DNA of 49,290 bases, taken from NCBI GenBank assembly GCA_902777325.1, contig CACYTH010000013.1:1-49290 (forward strand). Direction: 5' to 3'. Shown piece by piece: positions 18,053-25,965 of the stretch. The first letter of the stretch is position 1. Each line of letters starts with the position of its first letter. The notes beneath the pieces were generated by a model. That model saw nothing but the letters and a program-made list of their open reading frames with translations. It ran no database searches and had not been told where the DNA came from. Made by a program: the position numbers and the translations under genes. Source of the stretch: an uncultured Coriobacteriaceae bacterium (GTDB lineage: Bacteria > Actinomycetota > Coriobacteriia > Coriobacteriales > Atopobiaceae).

Positions 18053-19228
18053 CTACACGTCGGGCTCCTCGGACTTGCGGGCAAAGGCACTCACCAGAAG
18101 GCCCGCGATGTCGGCCTTCTGGTCCTTGCCGGCCGAGCCGCCCGAGATCTTGCCCAGCACCTTGGTGCCCCTGGCGATGAAGTCCTTGGACAGACTCGAC
18201 TCGAGCATCCGCTGCACCCACTCGGTGTCGTCGATGGTCTTCTCGCCCAGGTAGATGCGCTCGAAGACACGCATCGTCGCCTCGCCTATCGCCGCGACGA
18301 TGCCGCCTGCGATGGCCGCATTGAGCGCACTTGCCGCAACGTTGATGCCCGGCACCGCCTTGAGCGCGCTGATGGCCGCCTTAGCGGCGGTGCTCACGGT
18401 GCCAACCTCGAGGATGGTGTTGAGGAGCTTCTTGGAGCTGCTGCCCTTGCCGATGCCGTAGAGCGTCGCAAGGGCGTTGACCTCGGCAGTCTCTATCGGC
18501 GTCAGGATGAGCGCGTCGGAGATGGGAATGGGCACCGCGCCCACCGTCACGCCGGCGGCCGTGGAGGCAGCCACGATGCTACGCGCCACGGCGCGACGGC
18601 GCTTGAGCGTGAAGGCCTCGATGTCCGTCTTGACCGCGCGGACGCCCTCGGGCATGAGCTGGTCGGTGGCCTCCAGTAGCTCGGGCAGACCAGAGGGCGG
18701 CACGAAGGTCGTGCTGCTGAGCTGGTAGGTGTCGGCGACCACGGGGATGATGGCGCGCACGTTGCGCTTGAGGCGACGGCGGCGGTTGCAGGCTTCGCGC
18801 ACCAGCGCCACGTTCTCCTCGCGCTCAAGCTCGGCATACGACTTGGTGATGACCACGATGATGGGCACCGAGTACCACACGTCGGTTGCCCGCGCGAGCG
18901 CGCTGACCTGCTGGCGGATGAGCTTGCGCGACTTGCCCTCGATGCAGTACCAGATCACGTTGATGTCGTTGTCGGCGTTTCCGTCGAGCGCGTTTGTCCT
19001 CGACCAGCGCTTGACGGCCTTGACCCCCGCGCGACGCGAGAGAAAGTTCCCACTCAGGTCCCCCGCGTCGATCACACGATAGGGCACCGAGAGGCTCTCG
19101 TAGACGTGCACCGCGTGGGCGAGGCCACCGCCCGTCTCGTTTACGTCCGAGCCCAGGACCTTGCGGATGAGCGTCGACTTGCCCACGCCGCCGCTGCCGA
19201 CCACAAGCACATTGCCGTAATCCGACAT
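18053..19228 (-). CDS. GTPase with C-terminal DUF697-like domain
   Basis: The 391-residue product begins with a P-loop, VVGSGGVGKSTLIRK (about 9-23), and has VITKSYAEL as the likely base-recognition segment, with TKSY in place of the usual NKxD. The last half is hydrophobic and Ala-rich (AVPIPISDALILTPIETAEV), as in DUF697 domains of membrane-associated GTPases. The family is linked to cell-envelope stress, but the role is not known here. AGGAG lies six bases before the ATG. A strong terminator follows, so it is a single transcription unit. Confidence 0.78.
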   Translation of the reverse strand: MSDYGNVLVVGSGGVGKSTLIRKVLGSDVNETGGGLAHAVHVYESLSVPYRVIDAGDLSGNFLSRRAGVKAVKRWSRTNALDGNADNDINVIWYCIEGKSRKLIRQQVSALARATDVWYSVPIIVVITKSYAELEREENVALVREACNRRRRLKRNVRAIIPVVADTYQLSSTTFVPPSGLPELLEATDQLMPEGVRAVKTDIEAFTLKRRRAVARSIVAASTAAGVTVGAVPIPISDALILTPIETAEVNALATLYGIGKGSSSKKLLNTILEVGTVSTAAKAAISALKAVPGINVAASALNAAIAGGIVAAIGEATMRVFERIYLGEKTIDDTEWVQRMLESSLSKDFIARGTKVLGKISGGSAGKDQKADIAGLLVSAFARKSEEPDV

Positions 19229-19330
19229 GTCGCTCTCCTATCGTCGCATGCACCAATACGGTCCGCTGGTAGTGGTATCTTCAGACCATTATGCCCCCTG
19301 AGGGGATTGCAGGCGAGAAGGGAGCGGTAC

Positions 19331-20098
19331 GTGGGCGAGCGGCCGTATCAGGACATAAACGCAGCTACGATAGACCGTTGGGTGGCCGAGGGGTGGCTCT
19401 GGGGCCAGCCCGTGAGCCACGAGGAGTACCTGCGTGCCACCCAGGGCGACTGGCAGCTGCTGCTCACGCCCACCAAGCCCGTGCCCGCCGCATGGTATCC
19501 CCCGCTTGCCGGTGCCGACGTCCTGGGGCTCGCGTCGGGAGGCGGACAGCAGATGCCCATCCTCACGGCTGCGGGTGCGCACTGCACGGTACTCGACTAC
19601 TCGAGCGCTCAGCTGGAGAGCGAGCGTGCCGTCGCCACGCGCGAGGGGTACGACATCGCCTGCTGCCAGGCCGACATGACCAAGCCGCTTCCCTTTGGCG
19701 ACTCGTCGTTTGACCTTGTCATCAATCCGGTAAGCCTCTGCTATGTCCGCGATGTCGAGCCCATCTGGCGCGAGGTGGCGCGCGTGCTGCGTCCGGGCGG
19801 CGTGCTGCTCACCGGCCTCGACACCGGCGTCAACTTTGTGGTGGACGAGGCGGAGGAGCGCATCGTGCGTGGCCTGCCCTTCGACCCCATCGCAGACCCA
19901 GAGCTCATGCACGTGCTCGAGCAGGAGGACGGCGGCGTACAGTTCTCGCACACCACCGGCGAGCTGCTCGGCTCCCTGCTGCGCGCCGGGCTCGTCCTCG
20001 ACGACCTGTACGACGACGTCAACGAGGAGGGCCGCCTCGGCAAGCTGGGCATTCCGTCCTTCCTGGCGGTGCGCGCCCATAAGGGAGGCGCGGCATGA
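19331..20098 (+). CDS. Class I SAM-dependent methyltransferase
   Basis: The 255-residue product has the SAM-binding loop DVLGLASGGGQQMP (about residues 61-74), the acidic residue after strand 2 (TVLDYS), and the motif-4 region FDLVINPVSLCYV followed by VLRPGGVLL. These define a Methyltransf_11-type small-molecule methyltransferase; the substrate is unknown. The GTG at 19331 was chosen: GAAGGGAG ends six bases upstream, and upstream frame sequence overlaps the divergent GTPase promoter. The stop overlaps the next gene by four bases (ATGA). Confidence 0.85.
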   Translation: MGERPYQDINAATIDRWVAEGWLWGQPVSHEEYLRATQGDWQLLLTPTKPVPAAWYPPLAGADVLGLASGGGQQMPILTAAGAHCTVLDYSSAQLESERAVATREGYDIACCQADMTKPLPFGDSSFDLVINPVSLCYVRDVEPIWREVARVLRPGGVLLTGLDTGVNFVVDEAEERIVRGLPFDPIADPELMHVLEQEDGGVQFSHTTGELLGSLLRAGLVLDDLYDDVNEEGRLGKLGIPSFLAVRAHKGGAA

Positions 20099-20403
20099 GC
20101 GCGCAGGAGCGCATGGCGCGCGAGGCCGCACGCGCAGACCTCATTGCTGCCATCGAGGAGCTGGGATACCCCGGCGAGTTTGGCGAGGTGATAGCCAGCC
20201 AGCTCGGAGGCGAGTGGTCCATGCGGCGCATGACCTCCTACCTGCGCGGAGCAGACCCCCACTCCCCCGAGGAGATCGCCGACGAGATGCTCGCCATCCT
20301 CCAGATGCGCGAGCGCTACGTTGAGCAGAAGATCAGCGAGCACGCCAACGCCAGCATCACGGCCTTCTACAACCGCGAGCGCGACGACGAGGACGAGCTG
20401 TAA
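20095..20403 (+). CDS. Conserved hypothetical small acidic protein
   Basis: The 102-residue product is mostly helical and is coupled to the methyltransferase through an ATGA overlap. The segment GEVIASQLGGEWSMRRMTSY followed by a short acidic helix resembles a degenerate helix-turn-helix, but no family is recognised. The C-terminus ends in an acidic run (RERDDEDEL). The tight coupling suggests a function together with the methyltransferase. Confidence 0.65.
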   Translation: MSAQERMAREAARADLIAAIEELGYPGEFGEVIASQLGGEWSMRRMTSYLRGADPHSPEEIADEMLAILQMRERYVEQKISEHANASITAFYNRERDDEDEL

Positions 20404-20410
20404 CCCGAGG

Positions 20411-22468
20411 CTAGAGGCCCTCGCGCAGCGTGTCGAGCAGCGGTCCGCCCTCGCCGCGACGCCAGTACATCCAACCGTTGAGGCCGGTCACCAACGCACC
20501 CTGCATTGCAAGGAAGCGCTCGTACGCCTCGGTCGGGTCGTCGAACATCTCACCGTTTGCAAGCATGATCTTGCCGCGCGAGGTGACAGTCGCCTTGCCG
20601 GGATAGAGCGGGTTCGCGCTGGCAAGCACGTCGTCCATCTCCACGAGGCCGGCCTCGAAGAGGTCGGCAAAGCTCGCCTGCTCGCCTGCCGCGGCACGGC
20701 GCGACGGACGGTAGGCACGGCATGCCTCCTCGGGCAGGTCGGGGATGGTCCAGAGGCCCAGCGCCTCGTCCACCAGCGCCTGCGTGCGCGCGCGGATCTG
20801 GTCGGGACCCCAGCCCTCGGCCTCCACGATGGCCTGCGAGATGGCCAGGCGGGCATCGCCCTCGGCCCCCAACACGCGCTCGCGCTTCTCGGCAAAGGTC
20901 GCATCCTGCAGGTCGAAGAGCGAGGTGGTCAGGGTGAGGTTGCCCAGGCTGTTGACCGTCTCCTCAAAGACGCGCTCGCCGTCCGCACCAAGCGCCTCGG
21001 CCCAGCTCTCGTCGCTGACGGCATGGACGGGCATCACGTGCTCCACCGTCCAGCTGCCCTTGCGCGGCAGGCAGCAGCCTCCCATGCCTCCCTCCAGGCG
21101 TGCCAGCAGGTAGAACACGCGCGAGAAGCCAAAGCAGTCGCGCGTTGCCAGCGCGCGGGTGAACTCGGCGTCGGTCGGGAAGCGCCGCGGGGTGCCTGCC
21201 TCGTTGAGCAGCATCGCCTGCAGGGCCTCTGCCACGTTGCCGCCCTCGTTGCGCACGGCGTCGAGGCGCGCGATCAGCGAGGCGGCAAACGGTGCCAGCA
21301 CGCTGGTCTCGCAGTCGCAGACCGCCCTGCGGAAGAGGTAGCTCTCGATGGTGGCCACCATGTCCAGAAACTCGTCGCGTGACAGCGCCTTGTGGTCGTA
21401 GCTGTCAAACAGGGCCAGGAGCAGCGGGTTTATCACCGGCATGTCGAGCAGCGAGAGCCGGTGCAGCACCTCTGCCACCTCGGCGTCGTCCACCTCGCCG
21501 GTGGTCACGCGCGCGTAGTAGCCGGCAAAGCGCTTGACCTTGAGCGAGAGGTTCTTCATGCGGTCGTTGCGATGGTAGCCGTTGAACAGCACGTAGCGCT
21601 TGAAGGTCTGGTAGACGTCGGCCTTGGCCATCGACTCGGGCGCGTAGGCCACGGTGAAGTAGCTGCGGATGAAGTCGTCAAAGGTGCCGCCGTAGGCGTC
21701 GGCACCCAGGATCTGCTCGATGGGGCGCCAATAGGTCTGGTACATGTCGTACTGCTCCGCCACCGGATAGGCCATGAGCACGAAGTTGCGGATGAGGTCG
21801 GCCGAGGAGAGGTCCTTGCCGGTGGAGTTCATCGACTCGAAGATGGCCTGCGGGTTGTCCTGGCCCTGCGAGAGCGCGATGGAGACGACCTCCAGGCGCT
21901 GCAAGCCCGCCCACACCGACGCGACGTCGCTCAGGGCCCCCACGCGACGCTCGAAGAAGGCGAGGTTCTCCATCAGGCGCTCTGAGGTGGTCACCACCGG
22001 CACCGAGGGATCCTCGAGGTTGTCGATGAGCGAGCGCAGCGCCGGCTGGTCACTCTTGGAGAGCGTGAGCTTGTAGTGGTCGTCGCCCGTGCGGAAGTGG
22101 TTGGTGAGATAGCCCGAGTCCACGATCTCCTCGCGGGTGAAGGGCAGGTCGGTCTTCTCCTCGTCGACGAGCCGCGCCAGGGCTATCAGAAGCAGCGTGA
22201 TGGTGGTGATGCGCTGCTGGCCGTCGATGAGCAGAAGCGGCGTCACGCCCTGCTCCGACATGCTCCCGTCCTGGATGGTCACGATCGAGCCGGTGAAGTG
22301 GAAGTTCTCCCGCTGCCTGCCGCAGGCCAGGATGTCGTCCCACAGCTGCAGGCACTGCTCCTCTCCCCACGAGTAGGGACGCTGATAGACCGGTACGACA
22401 AAGCGCGTGTTCATTTCGGCGATAAGGCCAAGGATGCTGCGAGAGTTTGCGTCCACGGGGACCCCCAT
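20411..22468 (-). CDS. DUF262 - HNH (DUF1524) - RAMA protein, probable modification-dependent nuclease
   Basis: The 685-residue product has a DUF262/GmrS-like N-terminus: VPVYQRPYSW, LLLIDGQQRITT and FESMNSTGKDLSSADL, the NTPase/ParB-like motifs. An HNH endonuclease of DUF1524 type (about 473-530) follows, with EHVMPVH and SLGNLTL. The last 85 residues fit a RAMA domain: FEAGLVEMDDVL, TVTSRGKIMLANGEMFDDP and GLNGWMYWR. RAMA is predicted to read adenine-methylated DNA. No methyltransferase of R-M type is adjacent, so it looks like a stand-alone type IV defence enzyme. The ATG at 22468 has a weak ribosome site; a TTG at 22492 has a better one. Confidence 0.82.
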   Translation of the reverse strand: MGVPVDANSRSILGLIAEMNTRFVVPVYQRPYSWGEEQCLQLWDDILACGRQRENFHFTGSIVTIQDGSMSEQGVTPLLLIDGQQRITTITLLLIALARLVDEEKTDLPFTREEIVDSGYLTNHFRTGDDHYKLTLSKSDQPALRSLIDNLEDPSVPVVTTSERLMENLAFFERRVGALSDVASVWAGLQRLEVVSIALSQGQDNPQAIFESMNSTGKDLSSADLIRNFVLMAYPVAEQYDMYQTYWRPIEQILGADAYGGTFDDFIRSYFTVAYAPESMAKADVYQTFKRYVLFNGYHRNDRMKNLSLKVKRFAGYYARVTTGEVDDAEVAEVLHRLSLLDMPVINPLLLALFDSYDHKALSRDEFLDMVATIESYLFRRAVCDCETSVLAPFAASLIARLDAVRNEGGNVAEALQAMLLNEAGTPRRFPTDAEFTRALATRDCFGFSRVFYLLARLEGGMGGCCLPRKGSWTVEHVMPVHAVSDESWAEALGADGERVFEETVNSLGNLTLTTSLFDLQDATFAEKRERVLGAEGDARLAISQAIVEAEGWGPDQIRARTQALVDEALGLWTIPDLPEEACRAYRPSRRAAAGEQASFADLFEAGLVEMDDVLASANPLYPGKATVTSRGKIMLANGEMFDDPTEAYERFLAMQGALVTGLNGWMYWRRGEGGPLLDTLREGL

Positions 22469-22590
22469 CGAACGTGTTTGCTGGACGTGCAAGGGCACCC
22501 CCTCATCATAGATGACAGGGCGCGACAAGTTAGCCAAGGCTCCACCAGCTGCCCGATGCGCTTTGTCGGTGGTTTGGAGAATCGCGCGAC

Positions 22591-22645
22591 AAAAGACGGG
22601 TCGCATTGCCCGTGGCCATTACGACCGCAGGCAATGCGACCCGTC
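22591..22645 (-). terminator. Intrinsic terminator of cysK
   Basis: Perfect 16-bp arms, 22595-22610 and 22630-22645, with a 19-base loop. On the minus strand TTTT follows the stem directly. It lies 34 bases after the cysK stop. Confidence 0.9.
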
Positions 22646-22679
22646 CTTCGCCCTTCGCGTGGAGAGGAGGCGCGGGGGC

Positions 22680-23591
22680 TTAGACGTCCATGGAGAGGTA
22701 GCGCTCGCCCGTGTCGGGCAGGATGGCCACGATGGTCTTGCCGTCAAAGGCACCGGTCTCGACGAGGGCCATGGCCCCGGCGACCGCGGCGCCGGACGAG
22801 ATGCCCACAAACACGCCCAGCTCCCTGGCAAGGCGCTGCTTGATGGCGATGGCGTCGTCGGAGGCCACCTGCTGGACGCGGTCGACCACCTCGGCATCGT
22901 AGGTGTCAGGCACAAAGCCCGCGCCAATGCCCTGGATGCGGTGCGCGCCGGCGGCACCGCCAGAGAGCACCGGAGACTCCGCGGGCTCGACGGCCACCAC
23001 GGTCACGCCGGCCTTCTGCTCCTTGAGGTACTTGCCCGTGCCGGACACGGTGCCGCCGGTGCCCACACCGGCGACGAGCGCGTCGACGGCGCCCTCGGTC
23101 GCCTCGAAGATCTCGGGGCCGGTGGTCTCGTAGTGCGCCTTGGGGTTGGCGGGATTGACAAACTGGCCTGCCACGATGGCACCGGGCGTCTCGGCGAGGA
23201 TCTCGTCCGCGCGGGCCACGGCACCCTTCATGCCCTCGGATCCAGGGGTCAGCACGATTTCCGCACCGTAGGCGGCGGCGAGCTTGCGGCGCTCGATCGA
23301 CATGGTCTCGGGCATGACCAGAATCATGCGGTACCCGCGCTCGGCGGCGATCATGGCCAGGCCGACGCCGGTGTTGCCGCTGGTGGGCTCGATGATGGTG
23401 CCACCGGGCCTGAGGGTTCCGTCAGCCTCGGCCGCGTCGACCATCGCGCGGGCGATGCGGTCCTTGACAGACCCGCCGGGGTTTGCGGCCTCGCGCTTGC
23501 CGAGCAGGGTCGCACGGCCATCTACCAGGGCGGACAGGTCGACGAGCGGGGTGGAGCCAATGAGGTTCTCGATCTTGGTTGCGTATGGCAT
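22680..23591 (-). CDS. cysK: Cysteine synthase A (O-acetylserine sulfhydrylase)
   Basis: The 303-residue product is a full-length fold-type II PLP enzyme. The PLP lysine is Lys43 in GGSVKDR, the substrate loop is TSGNTG (70-75), and the phosphate-binding loop is GVGTGGTVSGTG. GISSGAAV near the C-terminus completes the family pattern. It makes cysteine from O-acetylserine and sulfide in the cytoplasm. GGAGG sits five bases before the ATG. The gene is a single unit with its own terminator. Its long leader (about 190 bases) holds a small Cys-rich reading frame and hairpins, which points to attenuation by cysteine supply. Confidence 0.95.
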   Translation of the reverse strand: MPYATKIENLIGSTPLVDLSALVDGRATLLGKREAANPGGSVKDRIARAMVDAAEADGTLRPGGTIIEPTSGNTGVGLAMIAAERGYRMILVMPETMSIERRKLAAAYGAEIVLTPGSEGMKGAVARADEILAETPGAIVAGQFVNPANPKAHYETTGPEIFEATEGAVDALVAGVGTGGTVSGTGKYLKEQKAGVTVVAVEPAESPVLSGGAAGAHRIQGIGAGFVPDTYDAEVVDRVQQVASDDAIAIKQRLARELGVFVGISSGAAVAGAMALVETGAFDGKTIVAILPDTGERYLSMDV

Positions 23592-23781
23592 GGGTGCCTC
23601 CTAGGTATGGGCAGCTTGCGCCACCGCGGGCGCCTGCCCGCGTGGCCTTGGACTATGCGATGGGAGAAGCGGCTTTACGCCCGAGCCTTGGCCCGCCTAG
23701 CGTGTGCGGCGGTGGGCCATAGCAGACCCGGGCACGGCACACGTGCAACAGCAGCGGAATATGTAAGCCAAAGTCTTCATG
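23592..23781 (-). promoter_or_regulatory. cysK leader with possible attenuation hairpins
   Basis: Between the predicted transcription start (about 23781) and the cysK ATG there are two strong stems on the minus strand. The first (23719-23689) pairs TGGCCC with GGGCCA, plus an inner GCC/GGC, and overlaps the last codons and stop of the small leader frame. The second (23645-23621) pairs GCGGGC with GCCCGC, extended by CCA/TGG. Ribosome position on the leader frame should decide whether the first stem forms. No T-run is seen after either stem, so control could act on translation or through Rho. Confidence 0.5.
23697..23780 (-). CDS. Polycysteine leader peptide of cysK
   Basis: A 27-codon frame, ATG at 23780 to TAG at 23699-23697. 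Residues 9-14 are RCCCTC, giving four Cys codons in five positions in a peptide that otherwise has no Cys. The ATG lies about eight bases past the -10 hexamer, so the transcript probably starts at or next to it; it would be leaderless, with no ribosome site. Leaderless polycysteine frames are known as cysteine-responsive attenuators in mycobacteria (established for that group). Here the link with cysK is direct. Too short for routine gene callers. Confidence 0.7.
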   Translation of the reverse strand: MKTLAYIFRCCCTCAVPGSAMAHRRTR

Positions 23782-23785
23782 GGTA

Positions 23786-23815
23786 ATATCCTATTGAAAT
23801 GCTAGGATATGTCAA
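23786..23815 (-). promoter_or_regulatory. cysK promoter with perfect operator dyad
   Basis: On the minus strand TTGACA (23815-23810) and TAGGAT (23793-23788) are 16 bases apart. ATATCCTA (23786-23793) and TAGGATAT (23803-23810) form a perfect 8-bp inverted repeat with a 9-bp spacer that covers the -10 and abuts the -35. A dimeric repressor bound here would block RNA polymerase. The architecture would fit an Rrf2/CymR-like sulfur regulator, but this is an inference. Confidence 0.75.
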
Positions 23816-23870
23816 CCGCATGCGTGTTACGTCTTGAAGAACGGGATGCGCAGGGCGGGCCGCCGCCACG

Positions 23871-24617
23871 CTACTTCTTGGCTTGCTTCTCCATGAGGCG
23901 ATCGTACATGACCTTGTTGGCAGCCAGCTCCTCGGTGTCGTCCAGCGGCTCGAGCTCGACCACGCCATAGCGCCGCTCGAGCGCACGTGCGATGAGATGG
24001 TCCGCCACGCCGGGATTCTTGGGCAGGAGCGGCCCGTGCACGTAGGTGCCCACCACGTTCTTGTAGAGGCAGCCCTCCTCGCCCGTCTGGCCGTCGTTGC
24101 CAAACCCATAGAGCACCCTTCCCATGGGCTCGACGCCAGGCCCTAAGTGGGTGCGGCCGCCATGGTTCTCGTAGCCCACGACGGGCTGGGGCGAGATGCG
24201 GCTCTTGACGGCGATGTTTCCGATGAGGCGCGGTGACCCGCGGTCGGTGTAGAGGTCGACGAGCGAGAGCCCGCGCACCTCCTCGTCGCCCATCAGATAG
24301 CTGTGTCCCAGCAGCTGGTAGCCGCCGCAGACCGCTCCCAGCACGCCCCCGTCCTCGACGAAGGCCGAGAGCTCGTGTTGCACCTCCAGCAGATAGTCGC
24401 AGACGATCCTCTGCTCGCGGTCCGACCCGCCGCCAATGAAGGCGATGTCCGCGTCGGTAAACCGCGGTCGGTCGCCCGTGTGCACCTCCTCCACCTCGCA
24501 GGAGATGCCACGCCATTCCATGCGGCGCCTGAGCACCAGGATGTTTCCCGAGTCGCCGTAGAGGTTGAGCAGCTCGGGATAGAGGTGAACCAGACGCAAG
24601 CTCCTCTTGCTACCCAT
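23871..24617 (-). CDS. gatD: Lipid II isoglutaminyl synthase, glutamine amidotransferase subunit
   Basis: The 248-residue product is a class I glutamine amidotransferase of the CobB/CobQ type: nucleophile Cys in GAVCGGYQLLG (about residue 94), with YENHGGRTHLG and TYVHGPLLPKNP near the C-terminus, typical of GatD. It supplies ammonia to MurT, which amidates the D-Glu of lipid II to D-isoGln at the inner membrane face. The ATG at 24617 overlaps the murT end by eight bases. It is the last gene of the amaP-to-gatD run. Confidence 0.92.
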   Translation of the reverse strand: MGSKRSLRLVHLYPELLNLYGDSGNILVLRRRMEWRGISCEVEEVHTGDRPRFTDADIAFIGGGSDREQRIVCDYLLEVQHELSAFVEDGGVLGAVCGGYQLLGHSYLMGDEEVRGLSLVDLYTDRGSPRLIGNIAVKSRISPQPVVGYENHGGRTHLGPGVEPMGRVLYGFGNDGQTGEEGCLYKNVVGTYVHGPLLPKNPGVADHLIARALERRYGVVELEPLDDTEELAANKVMYDRLMEKQAKK

Positions 24618-25962
24618 GACGCTCCCCCAGCCTCTCGAGCTCGTCCTTTGCCGGCCAGAGCGCGGAATAGTTGGTGAGCACGTAGAGCGGGAACTCGCGC
24701 GGGAGGTCCGCCACCTGACGCAGGGCCTCGGCCACGCTGTCGGCCATCCGCGCCCCAATGCCGGCATACTTGAGGCGAACCTGCACGTCATTGGCCCTGT
24801 GGCCACCTGCGATCACGCGGCGCACGCCCTCCTCGCCCGCAAGGCGCTCAAAGTCCACGTCCCAGATCCACGAGATGTCCCTGCCGTCGTTGCCGTTGTC
24901 GTTGACAACGAGAAAAGCGGCCTTGGGGCGGTCGTCCGCCAGGAGCAGCGAGAGGTTCTGGTTGAAGCCCGTGGGGTTCTTGGCCAGGTTGAGCACCACC
25001 TCGCGCCCGTCGACGACAAAGTGCTGCAGGCGCCCGTTGTCAGGGTGGTACCCGTCAAGCGCCTGCTGGAAGCGTGCGGCATCCACGCCGGCAAGAGAGG
25101 CGGCTGCCGCCGCGGCCAGCAGGTTGTACGCCATGTAGACGCCACCAAAGCCCGCATGGATCGTCCTTGCCGGCTCGTCGGCGCGACTGAAGCCAAACGA
25201 CACGCCCGTGCGGTCGACCTCTACCGACGTGGCGACAAAGTCGAGTTTCGGTCGGGCAAAGCCGCAGTTGGGGCAGAAGAACTTGCCAAGCTGCGCATAG
25301 GATCGGTAGTCGTAGCAGAGCTCGGTCCCGCACGTCTGGCAGAAGCGCGCCTCGGGCACGCGGTCCGGGGCAAGGCCCAGGTCCTCCCCCATGCCAAAGG
25401 CCAGCACCTTGGTGCCTGCCTGCGCCGCACGGACCGCCACGCCCATGGAGAGGGGGTCATCCCCGCACACCAAAAGCGTGGTCTCGGGTGACGCCGCCAA
25501 CGCCGCCACGATGGTGTCCTGCACGTGGTCGATCTCGCCCGCGCGGTCGAGCTGGTCGCGGAAGAGGTTGAGAAGCACCAGGTAGGTGGGGCGCAGCTGG
25601 GGCAGGATGTGTATGGTGGAGAGCTCGTCGGCCTCCATGACCGCCCAGTCCGCGGTCCCTCCCGGCAGGAGCGCAGAGGCCACGCCGGCAACCATGTTGG
25701 CCCCGGCACGGTTGCAGAGCACGCGCATCCCTGCGACCTCGAGGGAGGCCGCAAGCACGTTGTTTGTGGTGGTCTTGCCGTTTGTTCCGCAGACGACTAT
25801 CGACCCCTTGCTCGCCTTGGTCCGCAGGTGGGCAATCAGCTGCGGGTCAAGGGCAAGCGCAATACGGCCTGGGAGCTGAGACGCGTTGCGATGCAACGCA
25901 GTCGTCAGCCCCCAGTGCACAAGCCGTCCCAGATTAGTGGCAGCGGCGCTCTTGAGCCTCAT
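24610..25962 (-). CDS. murT: Lipid II isoglutaminyl synthase, Mur ligase subunit
   Basis: The 450-residue product has the Mur ligase P-loop VVCGTNGKTTTNN (about 56-68) and a four-cysteine zinc ribbon inserted in the central domain (CQTCG, then CPNCG about 20 residues on; roughly residues 205-235), which marks MurT. The C-terminal DUF1727 segment is present. It activates the Glu carboxylate of lipid II with ATP for amidation by GatD. It starts three bases after the asp23-like stop. The amidation step is needed for efficient cross-linking in many Gram-positive bacteria. Confidence 0.93.
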   Translation of the reverse strand: MRLKSAAATNLGRLVHWGLTTALHRNASQLPGRIALALDPQLIAHLRTKASKGSIVVCGTNGKTTTNNVLAASLEVAGMRVLCNRAGANMVAGVASALLPGGTADWAVMEADELSTIHILPQLRPTYLVLLNLFRDQLDRAGEIDHVQDTIVAALAASPETTLLVCGDDPLSMGVAVRAAQAGTKVLAFGMGEDLGLAPDRVPEARFCQTCGTELCYDYRSYAQLGKFFCPNCGFARPKLDFVATSVEVDRTGVSFGFSRADEPARTIHAGFGGVYMAYNLLAAAAAASLAGVDAARFQQALDGYHPDNGRLQHFVVDGREVVLNLAKNPTGFNQNLSLLLADDRPKAAFLVVNDNGNDGRDISWIWDVDFERLAGEEGVRRVIAGGHRANDVQVRLKYAGIGARMADSVAEALRQVADLPREFPLYVLTNYSALWPAKDELERLGERHG

Positions 25963-25965
25963 AGG

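Noticed and set aside
22469..22606. Longer N-terminus for the DUF262 protein
   Set aside because: The added residues are not conserved in the family, whose N-termini begin shortly before the QRPYSW motif. The TTG at 22492 remains possible and is noted in the gene entry.
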